Translations under genes and position numbers: made by a program
Notes under the pieces: generated by a model
Database searches by the model: none
What the model saw: only the letters and a program-made list of their open reading frames with translations
Told to the model about the DNA's origin: nothing
In this document: positions 1 to 6,112 of the stretch, in pieces
Numbering within the stretch: the first letter of the stretch is position 1
Layout of the letters: each line of letters opens with the position of its first letter
Assembly (NCBI GenBank): GCA_000431835.1
Contig: HF987898.1
Span: 1 to 6,979 of the forward strand
Reading direction: 5' to 3'
Length of the DNA stretch: 6,979 nt
Source: Succinatimonas sp. CAG:777
GTDB lineage: Bacteria > Pseudomonadota > Gammaproteobacteria > Enterobacterales > Succinivibrionaceae

Positions 1-78
1 TGTTTTACCGTGGTCAACGTGACCAATGGTACCAACGTTTACGTGAACCTTGCCACGGACAAACTTCTCTTTTGCCAT
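1..78 (-). CDS. tuf: Elongation factor Tu, N-terminal fragment (cut by window edge)
   Basis: Reading leftward from an ATG at 78, 26 codons are present before the window ends. They begin MAKEKFVRGKVHVNVG and end in the start of the G1/P-loop, GHVDHGKT (residues 19-26), the GTP-phosphate-binding motif of EF-Tu. EF-Tu delivers aminoacyl-tRNA to the ribosome in the cytoplasm. A Shine-Dalgarno AGGA at 86-89 sits 7 nt before the ATG. The gene follows tRNA-Tyr and tRNA-Gly on the same strand, exactly as tufB does in E. coli, so it is probably the tufB copy and co-transcribed with the tRNAs from the promoter at 388-416. The rest of the gene, including all other G motifs, lies outside the window. The EF-Tu identity is secure; calling it tufB rather than another tuf copy rests on synteny. 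Confidence 0.95.
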   Translation of the reverse strand, partial: MAKEKFVRGKVHVNVGTIGHVDHGKT

Positions 79-133
79 TTTTCAATCCTATGTGAACAGT
101 ATGTTGATGCTCACAGCGTTGATGAATCAAAAC

Positions 134-208
134 TGGAGCGGGCAGCGGGAATCGAACCCGTATCTCAAGCTTGGAAGGCTTGGGTAATAACCATTATACG
201 ATGCCCGC
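134..208 (-). tRNA. glyT: tRNA-Gly, anticodon TCC
   Basis: On the minus strand the gene folds as a complete 75-nt tRNA. The 5' acceptor strand GCGGGCA (208-202) pairs with TGCCCGC (144-138), followed by discriminator T and an encoded CCA (136-134). The anticodon stem CAAGC/GCTTG encloses the loop CTTCCAA, giving anticodon TCC, and the T arm carries GGTTCGATTCC. The body is nearly identical to E. coli glyT and sits in the same order (Tyr, Gly, then tuf). It lies about 40 nt downstream of tRNA-Tyr and 55 nt upstream of the tuf start, so the transcript must be processed by RNases to release the tRNA. Confidence 0.97.
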
Positions 209-248
209 AATGGAATTTGTAATTTTACCGGAGAAAATATTTGGGAAG

Positions 249-333
<85 letters not shown>

Positions 334-365
334 ATAATTAGCCCGTCTCCGGACCAACTACGTCA

Positions 366-379
366 CTGTCTTGTGACAG
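366..379 (-). other. Small hairpin at the 5' end of the tRNA-tuf transcript
   Basis: CTGTC (366-370) and GACAG (375-379) form a 5-bp inverted repeat with a 4-nt loop. It begins within a few bases of the transcription start predicted from the promoter at 388-416. It could be a 5' end-protecting hairpin in the leader removed during tRNA processing. There is no T-tract, so it is not a terminator. Confidence 0.35.
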
Positions 380-387
380 CGGGGATA

Positions 388-416
388 ATAATAATAAAAC
401 TTAATTGATAATGCAA
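388..416 (-). promoter_or_regulatory. Sigma70-type promoter of the tRNA-Tyr/tRNA-Gly/tuf unit
   Basis: On the minus strand, -35 TTGCAT (416-411) and -10 TATTAT (393-388) are separated by exactly 17 nt. Upstream of the -35 is an A/T-only-rich stretch that could serve as an UP element. Downstream of the -10 is a C-rich discriminator (CCCCGC, 384-379), typical of strong, growth-rate- and ppGpp-controlled stable-RNA promoters. The start site would be near 381. Two overlapping TATTAT repeats at other spacings (14 and 20 nt) lie next to the chosen -10. Stringent control is inferred from the discriminator, not shown. Confidence 0.75.
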
Positions 417-660
417 GAAAAAATTTAATATTTTTTTTAACTTTTTTTTAAATCGCTTATATTAGCCGTTTATACGCAGTCATTTTTTTGGTCTTAACAT
501 CACCTTTTCCTTATATCTTTCAAAATTCTACTTTTTCTGGTTGCAATTTTTTTTCTTTTTTCGGTTTTTCTAAAAAAATTGTTGTTAAAACTTCAGCTTT
601 TTTACCATCCATCATCTTTGCATGTTAAAATCAGTATGTTTTTATTTTGGCTCAATTATC
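417..660. other. T-rich non-coding region upstream of coaA
   Basis: This divergent intergenic stretch holds no convincing gene. On the plus strand it is dominated by T runs (8 at 431-438, 8 at 442-449, further runs near 483-489 and 547-560) with C/T-rich sequence between them. No tRNA, strong hairpin or GC-rich terminator is visible. It must contain the coaA promoter; weak candidates are TTGGTC-18-TATATC (488-517) and TTTAAC-16-TATATT (436-463). Both tRNA-Thr genes that flank this region in E. coli are absent here. An in-frame upstream ATG at 622 exists but is not preferred as the coaA start. Confidence 0.6.
488..517 (+). promoter_or_regulatory. Weak candidate promoter for coaA
   Basis: TTGGTC (488-493), an 18-nt spacer and TATATC (512-517) form a partial sigma70 match facing coaA. 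A second possibility, TTTAAC (436-441), 16 nt, TATATT (458-463), is of similar quality. Both imply a long 5' leader of roughly 135-190 nt. In such T-rich sequence chance matches are easy, so confidence is low. Confidence 0.25.
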
Positions 661-1608
661 ATGATAAACGAAGATATCGCTTCTCCTTTTGTAAAGTTTG
701 ACCCACAAACTTGGGCTTCTTTTAAGCACTCATCTGAAAAGCTTACCCTCACTGAAGCCGATCTTGACAGATTTCTAGCTTTTAATGATAAATTATCTTT
801 AGACGAAGTAAAAAGCATTTACCTACCGCTATCAAGCCTCCTTAGGATGTATTACATCAGTCGCCACGATCGTTTGGCTGTAATACAAAAGTTCTTAGGC
901 TCGCCTATGGATTCTGTTCCTTTTATCATCTCTATCTCAGGATCAGTATCTGTCGGTAAGACTACTACTGCAAAACTATTAAGTGAACTTATTAAAGATT
1001 GGCCATGTAAACCTAAAGTTGCAATGATCACCACTGATGGATTCTTATATCCTAATAAGTATCTTGAAGATCATATGCTCTTAGGTAAGAAAGGTTTCCC
1101 TGCATCATATGATGTTAAAAGGCTAATTAACTTCCTATTAGATGTAAAAGAAGGCAAACCAAATCTTAAGGTACCAGTATATTCGCACCTAACTTATGAC
1201 ATTGTTCCTAACGAATTTACTGTTGTGGACAGACCTAATGTATTAATTTTAGAAGGTGTAAACGTACTACAGGATGGTACTGAATACCCTGAATACAGAA
1301 AGAAAGCTTTTATTTCTGACTATATCGACTATTCCATCTATGTTGATGCTGACGAAAAGCATCTGATGAAATGGTATATAGACAGATTTATCAAGTTGAA
1401 AGACAAAGCTTTCTCAGATCCTAATTGCTACTTTAACAAGTATGCTCATTTATCAGATGTCAATGCAGCTAGCATTGCCAAACTCATTTGGGAAGCTGTT
1501 AACCATGTAAACTTAATGGAGAACATCTTACCTTGCAGAAACAGAGCAAACTTAATCTTAAAGAAAGGACCTGATCACCATATAGAAGAGATCTATTTGC
1601 GTAAATAG
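661..1608 (+). CDS. coaA: Type I pantothenate kinase (bacterial CoaA)
   Basis: The product phosphorylates pantothenate with ATP, the first and rate-setting step of CoA synthesis, in the cytoplasm. It resembles E. coli CoaA along its full length. The P-loop GSVSVGKT (residues 94-101, catalytic Lys100) is followed by ITTDGF with Asp126 (E. coli Asp127), YSHLTYD with His176, LILEGVNVLQ, and a C-terminus ending in LRK as in E. coli. I chose ATG 661, giving 315 aa against 316 in E. coli. The alternative ATG at 622 would add 13 hydrophobic residues with no counterpart. Neither start has a clear Shine-Dalgarno sequence. Two positions tied to CoA feedback in E. coli differ here: Arg106 aligns with Lys105 and Phe247 with Leu246. 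It is divergent from the tRNA-tuf unit and convergent with birA, as in E. coli, and is probably monocistronic. Confidence 0.95.
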   Translation: MINEDIASPFVKFDPQTWASFKHSSEKLTLTEADLDRFLAFNDKLSLDEVKSIYLPLSSLLRMYYISRHDRLAVIQKFLGSPMDSVPFIISISGSVSVGKTTTAKLLSELIKDWPCKPKVAMITTDGFLYPNKYLEDHMLLGKKGFPASYDVKRLINFLLDVKEGKPNLKVPVYSHLTYDIVPNEFTVVDRPNVLILEGVNVLQDGTEYPEYRKKAFISDYIDYSIYVDADEKHLMKWYIDRFIKLKDKAFSDPNCYFNKYAHLSDVNAASIAKLIWEAVNHVNLMENILPCRNRANLILKKGPDHHIEEIYLRK

Positions 1609-1687
1609 CAACATTGATTAGTTTACTTTTAAAGTAAAACTTAACATCTAGATTTTGACTATGGTATAGACAATTTAGGATTATAAA

Positions 1688-1723
1688 TTAGTAGCTCAGG
1701 CATCTGAGCTACTAAGGGTTTTT
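1688..1723. terminator. Bidirectional intrinsic terminator between coaA and birA
   Basis: A perfect 12-bp stem (1688-1699 with 1704-1715; core AGTAGCTCAG/CTGAGCTACT) closes a 4-nt loop GCAT. On the plus strand it is followed by GGG and five T, serving coaA. On the minus strand it is followed by a T/A-rich run (TTTATAAT), serving the murA-murB-birA transcript. It lies in the 124-nt gap between the two converging genes. An additional weak AT-only inverted repeat (ACTTT/AAAGT) lies at about 1621-1640 and is probably not functional. Confidence 0.85.
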
Positions 1724-1732
1724 GCAAACCTA

Positions 1733-2686
1733 TTACTGTATGTAGGTAATATGACCAGAACGTATAGAAATCACGTTATCTTCAGAAGTTAAGAGTAAAG
1801 AGCCATGAGGATCAACACCTGCAGCTCTACCTTCAAAGATGCCCTGTTCATTCTCGACTCTAATGTTTCTTCCTAAAAGTTCATCTCTGGCTTTAAAGGA
1901 TTCAATGATCATTTTTTTATTATTATCATTGAATTCATGACAAACTTTTTTGATGTTATTGATTAGTTGAACAGCTAAATCATTTCTCTTAAAGCCTTCA
2001 GGCTGAGTCTCAAAGATAGAGGTATAGTCCTTGTCAATGTTTGAAAACTCATCAGCATAGACATTAAGTCCTACACCAATAATTGCTTTGATCTTATTTT
2101 TATGAGGTACAGTTTCAATCAGAATGCCGCCAAATTTTTTAAGATCTTTATAAATATCATTTGGCCATTTCAAAAGAATATCTTCAAAACCAAAACGCTC
2201 TACAGCCTGAGCTACTGCAACACCGATACCTACAGATAAACCTTCTAATTTATTAAAATCATCAAAGATATAGCATAAAGACATGGTAAGTTGTTTGCCA
2301 AAAGTAGAGTGCCAACGACCTCCCCGACGACCACGTCCTGCCTCTTGGCATTCAGCAATTACAGTATCACCTGATGCTAGAAATTTTGAGTTTTTTAGCA
2401 TATAAGTGTTAGTAGAATCGACAGATTCTAAAATTTCAATTCTGCCAGCTCCACTTACTCTTTTGAAAATAGAGCTATCATCTAACAGATCAACTTTGTT
2501 AGATAATGACAATGAGTCATCATAATCTTGCAGATTGATACCTAAAGAAGCTAATTTCTCAGACAGCTCTCGCAGCTCTGCATCGGACACATCTAAAGCA
2601 GTTTTAATAACTTCTTTTTTCAATGAAAGATCATTAGCAGAGTTTAAAAGTTTGACTAGTTTTAAAAAGCCTACAGAGTGTCCCAA
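1733..2686 (-). CDS. birA: Biotin--[acetyl-CoA-carboxylase] ligase BirA, with degenerate DNA-binding domain
   Basis: BirA activates biotin to biotinyl-5'-AMP and transfers it to the biotin carboxyl carrier protein. In E. coli it also represses the biotin operon. The 317-aa product matches E. coli BirA (321 aa) throughout the catalytic part: VDSTN (89-93), the biotin/AMP loop GRGRRGGRW (117-125), KWPNDIY (173-179, active-site Lys173) and IGVGLNV (203-209), then the C-terminal SH3-like domain. The N-terminal 65 residues are of winged-helix length, but the recognition-helix region reads SDAELRELSEKLASLG and the wing lacks the GKGY motif. The start is TTG at 2686, chosen because AAGGAG (2694-2699) lies 7 nt upstream and the N-terminus aligns with the family. 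It overlaps the end of murB by 16 nt, implying translational coupling, and ends at the shared terminator. Confidence 0.95.
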   Translation of the reverse strand: MGHSVGFLKLVKLLNSANDLSLKKEVIKTALDVSDAELRELSEKLASLGINLQDYDDSLSLSNKVDLLDDSSIFKRVSGAGRIEILESVDSTNTYMLKNSKFLASGDTVIAECQEAGRGRRGGRWHSTFGKQLTMSLCYIFDDFNKLEGLSVGIGVAVAQAVERFGFEDILLKWPNDIYKDLKKFGGILIETVPHKNKIKAIIGVGLNVYADEFSNIDKDYTSIFETQPEGFKRNDLAVQLINNIKKVCHEFNDNNKKMIIESFKARDELLGRNIRVENEQGIFEGRAAGVDPHGSLLLTSEDNVISIRSGHITYIQ

Positions 2687-3666
2687 GAAATTTCTCCTTT
2701 TGAACCGTATGTTCTTACCTCAGGTTCTAGTTTGATATTAAATTTATTTAAAACTTCAGCCATGATGTATTTTGCTAGGGCAACAACTTCGTGAGGTTTA
2801 GCATTACCCCTATTTACAATCACCAAAGACTGTTTTTCCCAAGTACCTACGTTGCCGTGAGTAATACCTTTGCATCCTGCCTTTTCGATTAACCAACCTG
2901 CAGCTAGTTTATATAAACCATCACCTGCGTCATATACAGGAATAGACTCATACTTTTGACGTAAAGCATCAACTTCAGACTTATCAACAATAGGATTTTT
3001 AAAGAAGCTGCCTGCATTACCAACTAGACTAGGATCTGGTAATTTCTCTTTGCGCAAACCTACTATCTTGTTTCTTAATTCTAAAGCTGTTGTAAAAGAC
3101 TCTCCTGATAAGCCTTTATAAACTAATTTTGGAGAGAATTTAGAACTTAATTCAAACACAACCTGAGTAATCACTAAAGGTCTGCTTTTATGTGTTTTAA
3201 AGTATGATGATCGATAAGCAAATTCACATTCTTCTTTTGAGAATGTTTGTGTAATATGGCGCTGTAAATCATAAGTTACAACTTCTTTAATCACATCGCC
3301 AATTTCAACACCATAAGCCCCTACATTCTGAATTGGAGCAGCACCAACAGTTCCTGGGATTGAAGACAGGTTTTCAAGACCAAAGATATTCTGAGAGATA
3401 AGACTGTCAATTAGAGAATCAAGGACAATACCAGCTCCAGCTTTAACGATAAATTTATCACCATCTTTTTCAACAGAAAGACTTTTTATCTGATTGATTA
3501 AAACAGTGCCATTGTAATCATCAGTAAAAAGCACATCTGAACCATGCCCTAGTATCAGGACATTATCAGCTTGAACTCTCTTTAAATCTGCAAGACTGCT
3601 AATGACTACGCCGTCTTTTGACTGCACAGCCAATCCAAATGTGTTGTAAGGGGTTAAATCAAACAT
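2671..3666 (-). CDS. murB: UDP-N-acetylenolpyruvoylglucosamine reductase MurB
   Basis: This FAD-dependent cytoplasmic enzyme reduces UDP-GlcNAc-enolpyruvate to UDP-MurNAc with NADPH, the second committed step of peptidoglycan precursor synthesis. The 331-aa protein (E. coli 342) starts with the family hallmark NTFGL (residues 8-12). It has the FAD-binding stretches ILGHGSDVLF (38-47) and SSIPGTVGAAPIQNVGAYG (101-119). The catalytic residues are visible as Arg152 in YRSS, Ser220 in GNAGSFFKNP (the proton donor) and Glu314 in LEPEVR. It aligns over its length with the E. coli-type (type I) enzyme. The ATG at 3666 lies one base after the murA stop codon. Only a weak purine-rich ribosome-binding stretch (AGAAAGAA) is present within the end of murA, so translation is probably coupled to murA. 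Confidence 0.97.
   Translation of the reverse strand: MFDLTPYNTFGLAVQSKDGVVISSLADLKRVQADNVLILGHGSDVLFTDDYNGTVLINQIKSLSVEKDGDKFIVKAGAGIVLDSLIDSLISQNIFGLENLSSIPGTVGAAPIQNVGAYGVEIGDVIKEVVTYDLQRHITQTFSKEECEFAYRSSYFKTHKSRPLVITQVVFELSSKFSPKLVYKGLSGESFTTALELRNKIVGLRKEKLPDPSLVGNAGSFFKNPIVDKSEVDALRQKYESIPVYDAGDGLYKLAAGWLIEKAGCKGITHGNVGTWEKQSLVIVNRGNAKPHEVVALAKYIMAEVLNKFNIKLEPEVRTYGSKGEISWDTL
2694..2699 (-). promoter_or_regulatory. Shine-Dalgarno that fixes the TTG start of birA
   Basis: AAGGAG on the minus strand lies inside the 3' end of murB, 7 nt before the TTG at 2686-2684. It is the strongest ribosome-binding site in the window and supports the non-ATG start of birA and its overlap with murB. 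Confidence 0.8.
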
Positions 3667-3667
3667 T

Positions 3668-4948
3668 CTAGTAAATTCTTTCTATCACACCGCCAAGTTT
3701 GCCAACTTTAGTTTCGATGTGCTCGTATCCTCTATCCATGTGGTAGATTCTATCAACTATGGTGGTACCTTCAGCAGCAAGACCTGCAATCACTAATGAA
3801 GCTGAAGCTCTTAAATCAGAAGACATCACTTGAGCTCCTTTAAGAGCAGGCACGCCTTCACAAATTACGGTATTTCCCTTAATTTCAAGGTGAGCGCCCA
3901 TACGGATTAACTCAGCAATATGCATAAATCTATTTTCAAAAATAGTCTCAGTTACAGAACTTACACCATCAGCTAGTGCATTTAAAACAGTTATCTGAGC
4001 CTGCATGTCAGTAGGGAATCCTGGATGAGGTGCTGTCACTACGTCTACAGGCTTAATCTGACGATTTCTCATATCAGCTGTAATAGAAGTTCCATCTACA
4101 GTAATGATTGCATTGGCCTGACGTAATTTCTGCAGTACAGCTTCTAAAGTTGAAGGTAAAGTATTCAGACAAGTCACAATACCATGAGTTGCTATACCTG
4201 CAATTAAGTAGGTACCAGCCTCAATTCTGTCAGCAACCACACTGTGCTCACAACCATGTAACTTTTTAACACCTTCAATTTCGATTCTCTTAGTACCTGC
4301 GCCTTTAACTTTAGCGCCCATCTTATTAAGACAATCAGCTAAATCTACAACTTCTGGTTCTAAAGCTGCGTTTTCAATAATAGTTACACCATCAGCTAAT
4401 GTTGCAGCCATCATTAGGTTCTCAGTACCTGTTACTGAGACTTTATCCATAATGATATTGCCACCATGAAGACGACCTGAGCCTATAGCTGTAGCTTTGA
4501 TATAACCATCATCAAGCTTAATTTGAGCTCCCATTTCTTGCAGACCTTTAATATGCAGATCTACAGGTCTAGCACCGATGGCACATCCTCCAGGTAAAGA
4601 TACCTCTGCAGAGCCAGCATAGGCTACAAGAGGACCTAACGCCATGATAGAGGCTCTCATGGTCTTTACTAATTCGTATGAAGCTACATGGTTAGTAACA
4701 CCATTTTCAATAACTGCTTCTCCAGTATCTTGGTTGTATTCACACTTTTTACCAAGATCTTGAAGTAGTTTGAAACTTGTTTTTACATCAGCCAAGTCAG
4801 GTACATTTTTTAAACATACCTTTTCATCGGTCAGAATTGTTGATAATAAAATTGGAAGAGCAGCATTTTTTGCACCAGAAATTTTTACTTCACCGTCTAG
4901 TGCCTTTCCGCCTGAAATTTTGAACTTTGCAGTTTTATAACCTGTCAC
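3668..4948 (-). CDS. murA: UDP-N-acetylglucosamine 1-carboxyvinyltransferase MurA
   Basis: MurA transfers enolpyruvate from PEP to UDP-GlcNAc, the first committed step of peptidoglycan synthesis, in the cytoplasm. The 426-aa product aligns end to end with E. coli MurA (419 aa). It shows the EPSP-synthase fold repeats with SGAKNAALPILL (residues 24-35, Lys27), the active-site loop LPGGCAIGARPVDLHI with catalytic Cys122 (E. coli Cys115), FPTDMQAQ with Asp314 (E. coli Asp305) and DRGYEHIE near the C-terminus (Arg406). The active-site Cys, not Asp, predicts the usual fosfomycin-sensitive form. The start is GTG at 4948, preceded by AAGGGTG (4954-4960) at a 5-nt spacing; it matches the family N-terminus with about 5 extra residues. 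It is the first gene of murA-murB-birA. In E. coli murA lies elsewhere on the chromosome, so this pairing is a rearrangement relative to that reference. Confidence 0.97.
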   Translation of the reverse strand: MTGYKTAKFKISGGKALDGEVKISGAKNAALPILLSTILTDEKVCLKNVPDLADVKTSFKLLQDLGKKCEYNQDTGEAVIENGVTNHVASYELVKTMRASIMALGPLVAYAGSAEVSLPGGCAIGARPVDLHIKGLQEMGAQIKLDDGYIKATAIGSGRLHGGNIIMDKVSVTGTENLMMAATLADGVTIIENAALEPEVVDLADCLNKMGAKVKGAGTKRIEIEGVKKLHGCEHSVVADRIEAGTYLIAGIATHGIVTCLNTLPSTLEAVLQKLRQANAIITVDGTSITADMRNRQIKPVDVVTAPHPGFPTDMQAQITVLNALADGVSSVTETIFENRFMHIAELIRMGAHLEIKGNTVICEGVPALKGAQVMSSDLRASASLVIAGLAAEGTTIVDRIYHMDRGYEHIETKVGKLGGVIERIY

Positions 4949-4980
4949 TTTTTCACCCTTATCTCACTTTTAGCGCAATT

Positions 4981-5012
4981 ATTGTACATTAAAAACTGCA
5001 AATTTAAGACAA
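4981..5012 (-). promoter_or_regulatory. Candidate promoter of the murA-murB-birA operon
   Basis: A good -10, TACAAT (4986-4981), lies so that transcription would start near 4974, giving a leader of about 26 nt before the murA GTG. The -35 is uncertain. TTGTCT (5012-5007) has a long 20-nt spacer, while TCTTAA (5009-5004) has the ideal 17 nt but a poor match. The position is sensible for the first gene of the operon. Confidence 0.4.
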
Positions 5013-5065
5013 CTCTTTTAAGTTTTGATGAGTAAGCAACGGTATTATTAAAAGATGGTCAATTG

Positions 5066-5084
5066 CCGTAAATGAACCGTAAAT
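5066..5084. repeat. Direct repeat CCGTAAAT x2 with 11-bp period upstream of murA
   Basis: CCGTAAAT occurs at 5066-5073 and 5077-5084, one helical turn apart. The pair is flanked by TCAATT at 5059-5064 and 5084-5089. It sits about 80-100 bp upstream of the candidate murA start site, where an activator could bind. No known regulator motif is recognised and chance occurrence in AT-rich DNA cannot be excluded. Confidence 0.35.
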
Positions 5085-5108
5085 CAATTTTGCTTGTCAC
5101 GATAAGAT

Positions 5109-5134
5109 AAAACTAATAAGCCTGAACTTATTAG
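5109..5134 (-). terminator. Likely intrinsic terminator of metA
   Basis: On the minus strand, CTAATAAG (5134-5127), a 6-nt loop and CTTATTAG (5120-5113) form an 8-bp stem. It is followed immediately by TTTTATCTTAT. It begins 11 nt past the metA stop codon. The stem is AT-rich, so termination may be incomplete; some read-through into murA is possible. Confidence 0.55.
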
Positions 5135-5145
5135 CTTTATTTCAA

Positions 5146-6063
5146 TTATGGCTTTACTGACAAGTCATAAGGAGTTTCCTGATAAACATAATAGTTGATC
5201 CAGTTGCAGAACAACAAACTAGCATGACCTCTCCAAGTACACTTTGGAGCTTTGAGAGGATCATTATCAGGAAAATAATTTACAGGGATTTTAGGATTTT
5301 TACCTGCATCTGTATCACGAGTAAACTCTTGAAGTAATGTATCTACATCATACTCAGGATGTCCTGATACATAGACCTGACGACCATCATTAGAAACACC
5401 CAGATATAGACCAATTTCGTCACTTGAAGCTAATGCCTTAATATCTGTTTTCTTTTTGATGATATCTAATGGAAAATCACAATATCTAGAGATTGGAGCA
5501 TGGAAGACGTCATCAAAGCCACGTGTTAATGTGTCAACTTCATCAGATAGCCTGATATTGTAAATACCTGAAAGTTTGTCTTCTCTAAAAATAATATCAA
5601 TTCCGTAGAAAACTTTTAGAGCAGCAGCAACTCCCCAACAAGAGAATAGAGTTGAGGTTACGTTCTTGCTACTCCAGAGTAAAATCTTTTCTAATTTTTC
5701 CCAATAGGTTACATCTTTAAATTCAGTCTGATCTAAAGCAGCACCTGTTACAATCATGCCATCGAATCTATGATCTTTTATATCCTCAAATTCTTTATAA
5801 AAGTTATCCATATGAGATTGAGGTGTATTCTTAGAAATATGATCGTCTACCCTTAGTAAAGTGATATTAACCTGTAAAGGAGTATTAGATAGCTTTCTCA
5901 TATACTGAATTTCAGTGTTTATCTTCTTTGGCATCAAATTTAGAAAGAGTAAATTTAAAGGACGAATGTCCTGATGACAGGATCTTTCCTCTGTCATTAC
6001 GAAAACTTGTTCTGAATTTAAAACAGCCTTGGCAGGTAAGTCATTAGGTATGTTAATAGGCAT
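5146..6063 (-). CDS. metA: Homoserine O-acyltransferase MetA (HTS/HAT family)
   Basis: MetA acylates the hydroxyl of L-homoserine from an acyl-CoA, the first dedicated step of methionine synthesis. It is a cytoplasmic glutamine-amidotransferase-fold enzyme. The 305-aa protein (E. coli 309) keeps E. coli numbering almost throughout: MPKK (44-47), nucleophile Cys142 in LFSCWG, and His235 and Glu237 in SGHPEYD, with the conserved NYFP and NWINYYVYQ C-terminal stretches. Residue 111, which separates succinyl-CoA-using (Gly) from acetyl-CoA-using (Glu) enzymes, is Asp here (VTGAALDQTEF), so the acyl donor is uncertain. The ATG at 6063 has GGAG 8 nt upstream. A hairpin and a near-MetR palindrome lie in the leader, and the gene probably has its own promoter at 6188-6215 and terminator at 5109-5134. 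Confidence 0.95.
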   Translation of the reverse strand: MPINIPNDLPAKAVLNSEQVFVMTEERSCHQDIRPLNLLFLNLMPKKINTEIQYMRKLSNTPLQVNITLLRVDDHISKNTPQSHMDNFYKEFEDIKDHRFDGMIVTGAALDQTEFKDVTYWEKLEKILLWSSKNVTSTLFSCWGVAAALKVFYGIDIIFREDKLSGIYNIRLSDEVDTLTRGFDDVFHAPISRYCDFPLDIIKKKTDIKALASSDEIGLYLGVSNDGRQVYVSGHPEYDVDTLLQEFTRDTDAGKNPKIPVNYFPDNDPLKAPKCTWRGHASLLFCNWINYYVYQETPYDLSVKP

Positions 6064-6089
6064 AGAACAATCTCCATATAGTTAAATAA

Positions 6090-6112
6090 CCTCAAGGAAG
6101 TTCACCTTAAGG
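6090..6112 (-). promoter_or_regulatory. metA leader hairpin overlapping a near-MetR palindrome
   Basis: On the minus strand CCTTAAGG (6112-6105) can pair with CCTTGAGG (6097-6090), with one G-U pair, around a 7-nt loop TGAACTT. It lies 10-15 nt before the Shine-Dalgarno GGAG (6072-6075). The same DNA reads TGAACTTCCTTGA (6104-6092), one base from the MetR consensus TGAANNTNNTTCA known for E. coli met genes. Only TTATTTAAC follows the stem, a poor U-tract for termination. Whether it acts as RNA, as a protein site, or as an end for the upstream transcript cannot be decided from sequence. No MetJ box (AGACGTCT repeats) is seen. Confidence 0.4.

Noticed and set aside
10..222. Plus-strand 70-codon open frame
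   Set aside because: It runs antisense through the EF-Tu start and the tRNA-Gly gene and has no family resemblance or ribosome-binding site.
417..620. Poly-T runs as intrinsic terminators or a small RNA
   Set aside because: No stable GC-containing stem precedes any of the T runs, so they look like simple AT-rich spacer.
622..660. Upstream ATG start for coaA giving 328 aa
   Set aside because: The extra 13 residues (MLKSVCFYFGSII) have no match in CoaA, there is no ribosome-binding site, and the ATG at 661 gives the usual family length. It cannot be strictly excluded.
852..1034. Minus-strand 60-codon open frame
   Set aside because: It is antisense to the P-loop region of coaA and shows no protein features of its own.
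1621..1640. AT-rich inverted repeat after coaA as a second terminator
   Set aside because: The stem is short, nearly all A/T and has no following T-tract. The hairpin at 1688-1715 is far stronger.
2535..2735. Plus-strand 66-codon open frame
   Set aside because: It is antisense to the birA N-terminus and murB C-terminus, both of which are clear genes.
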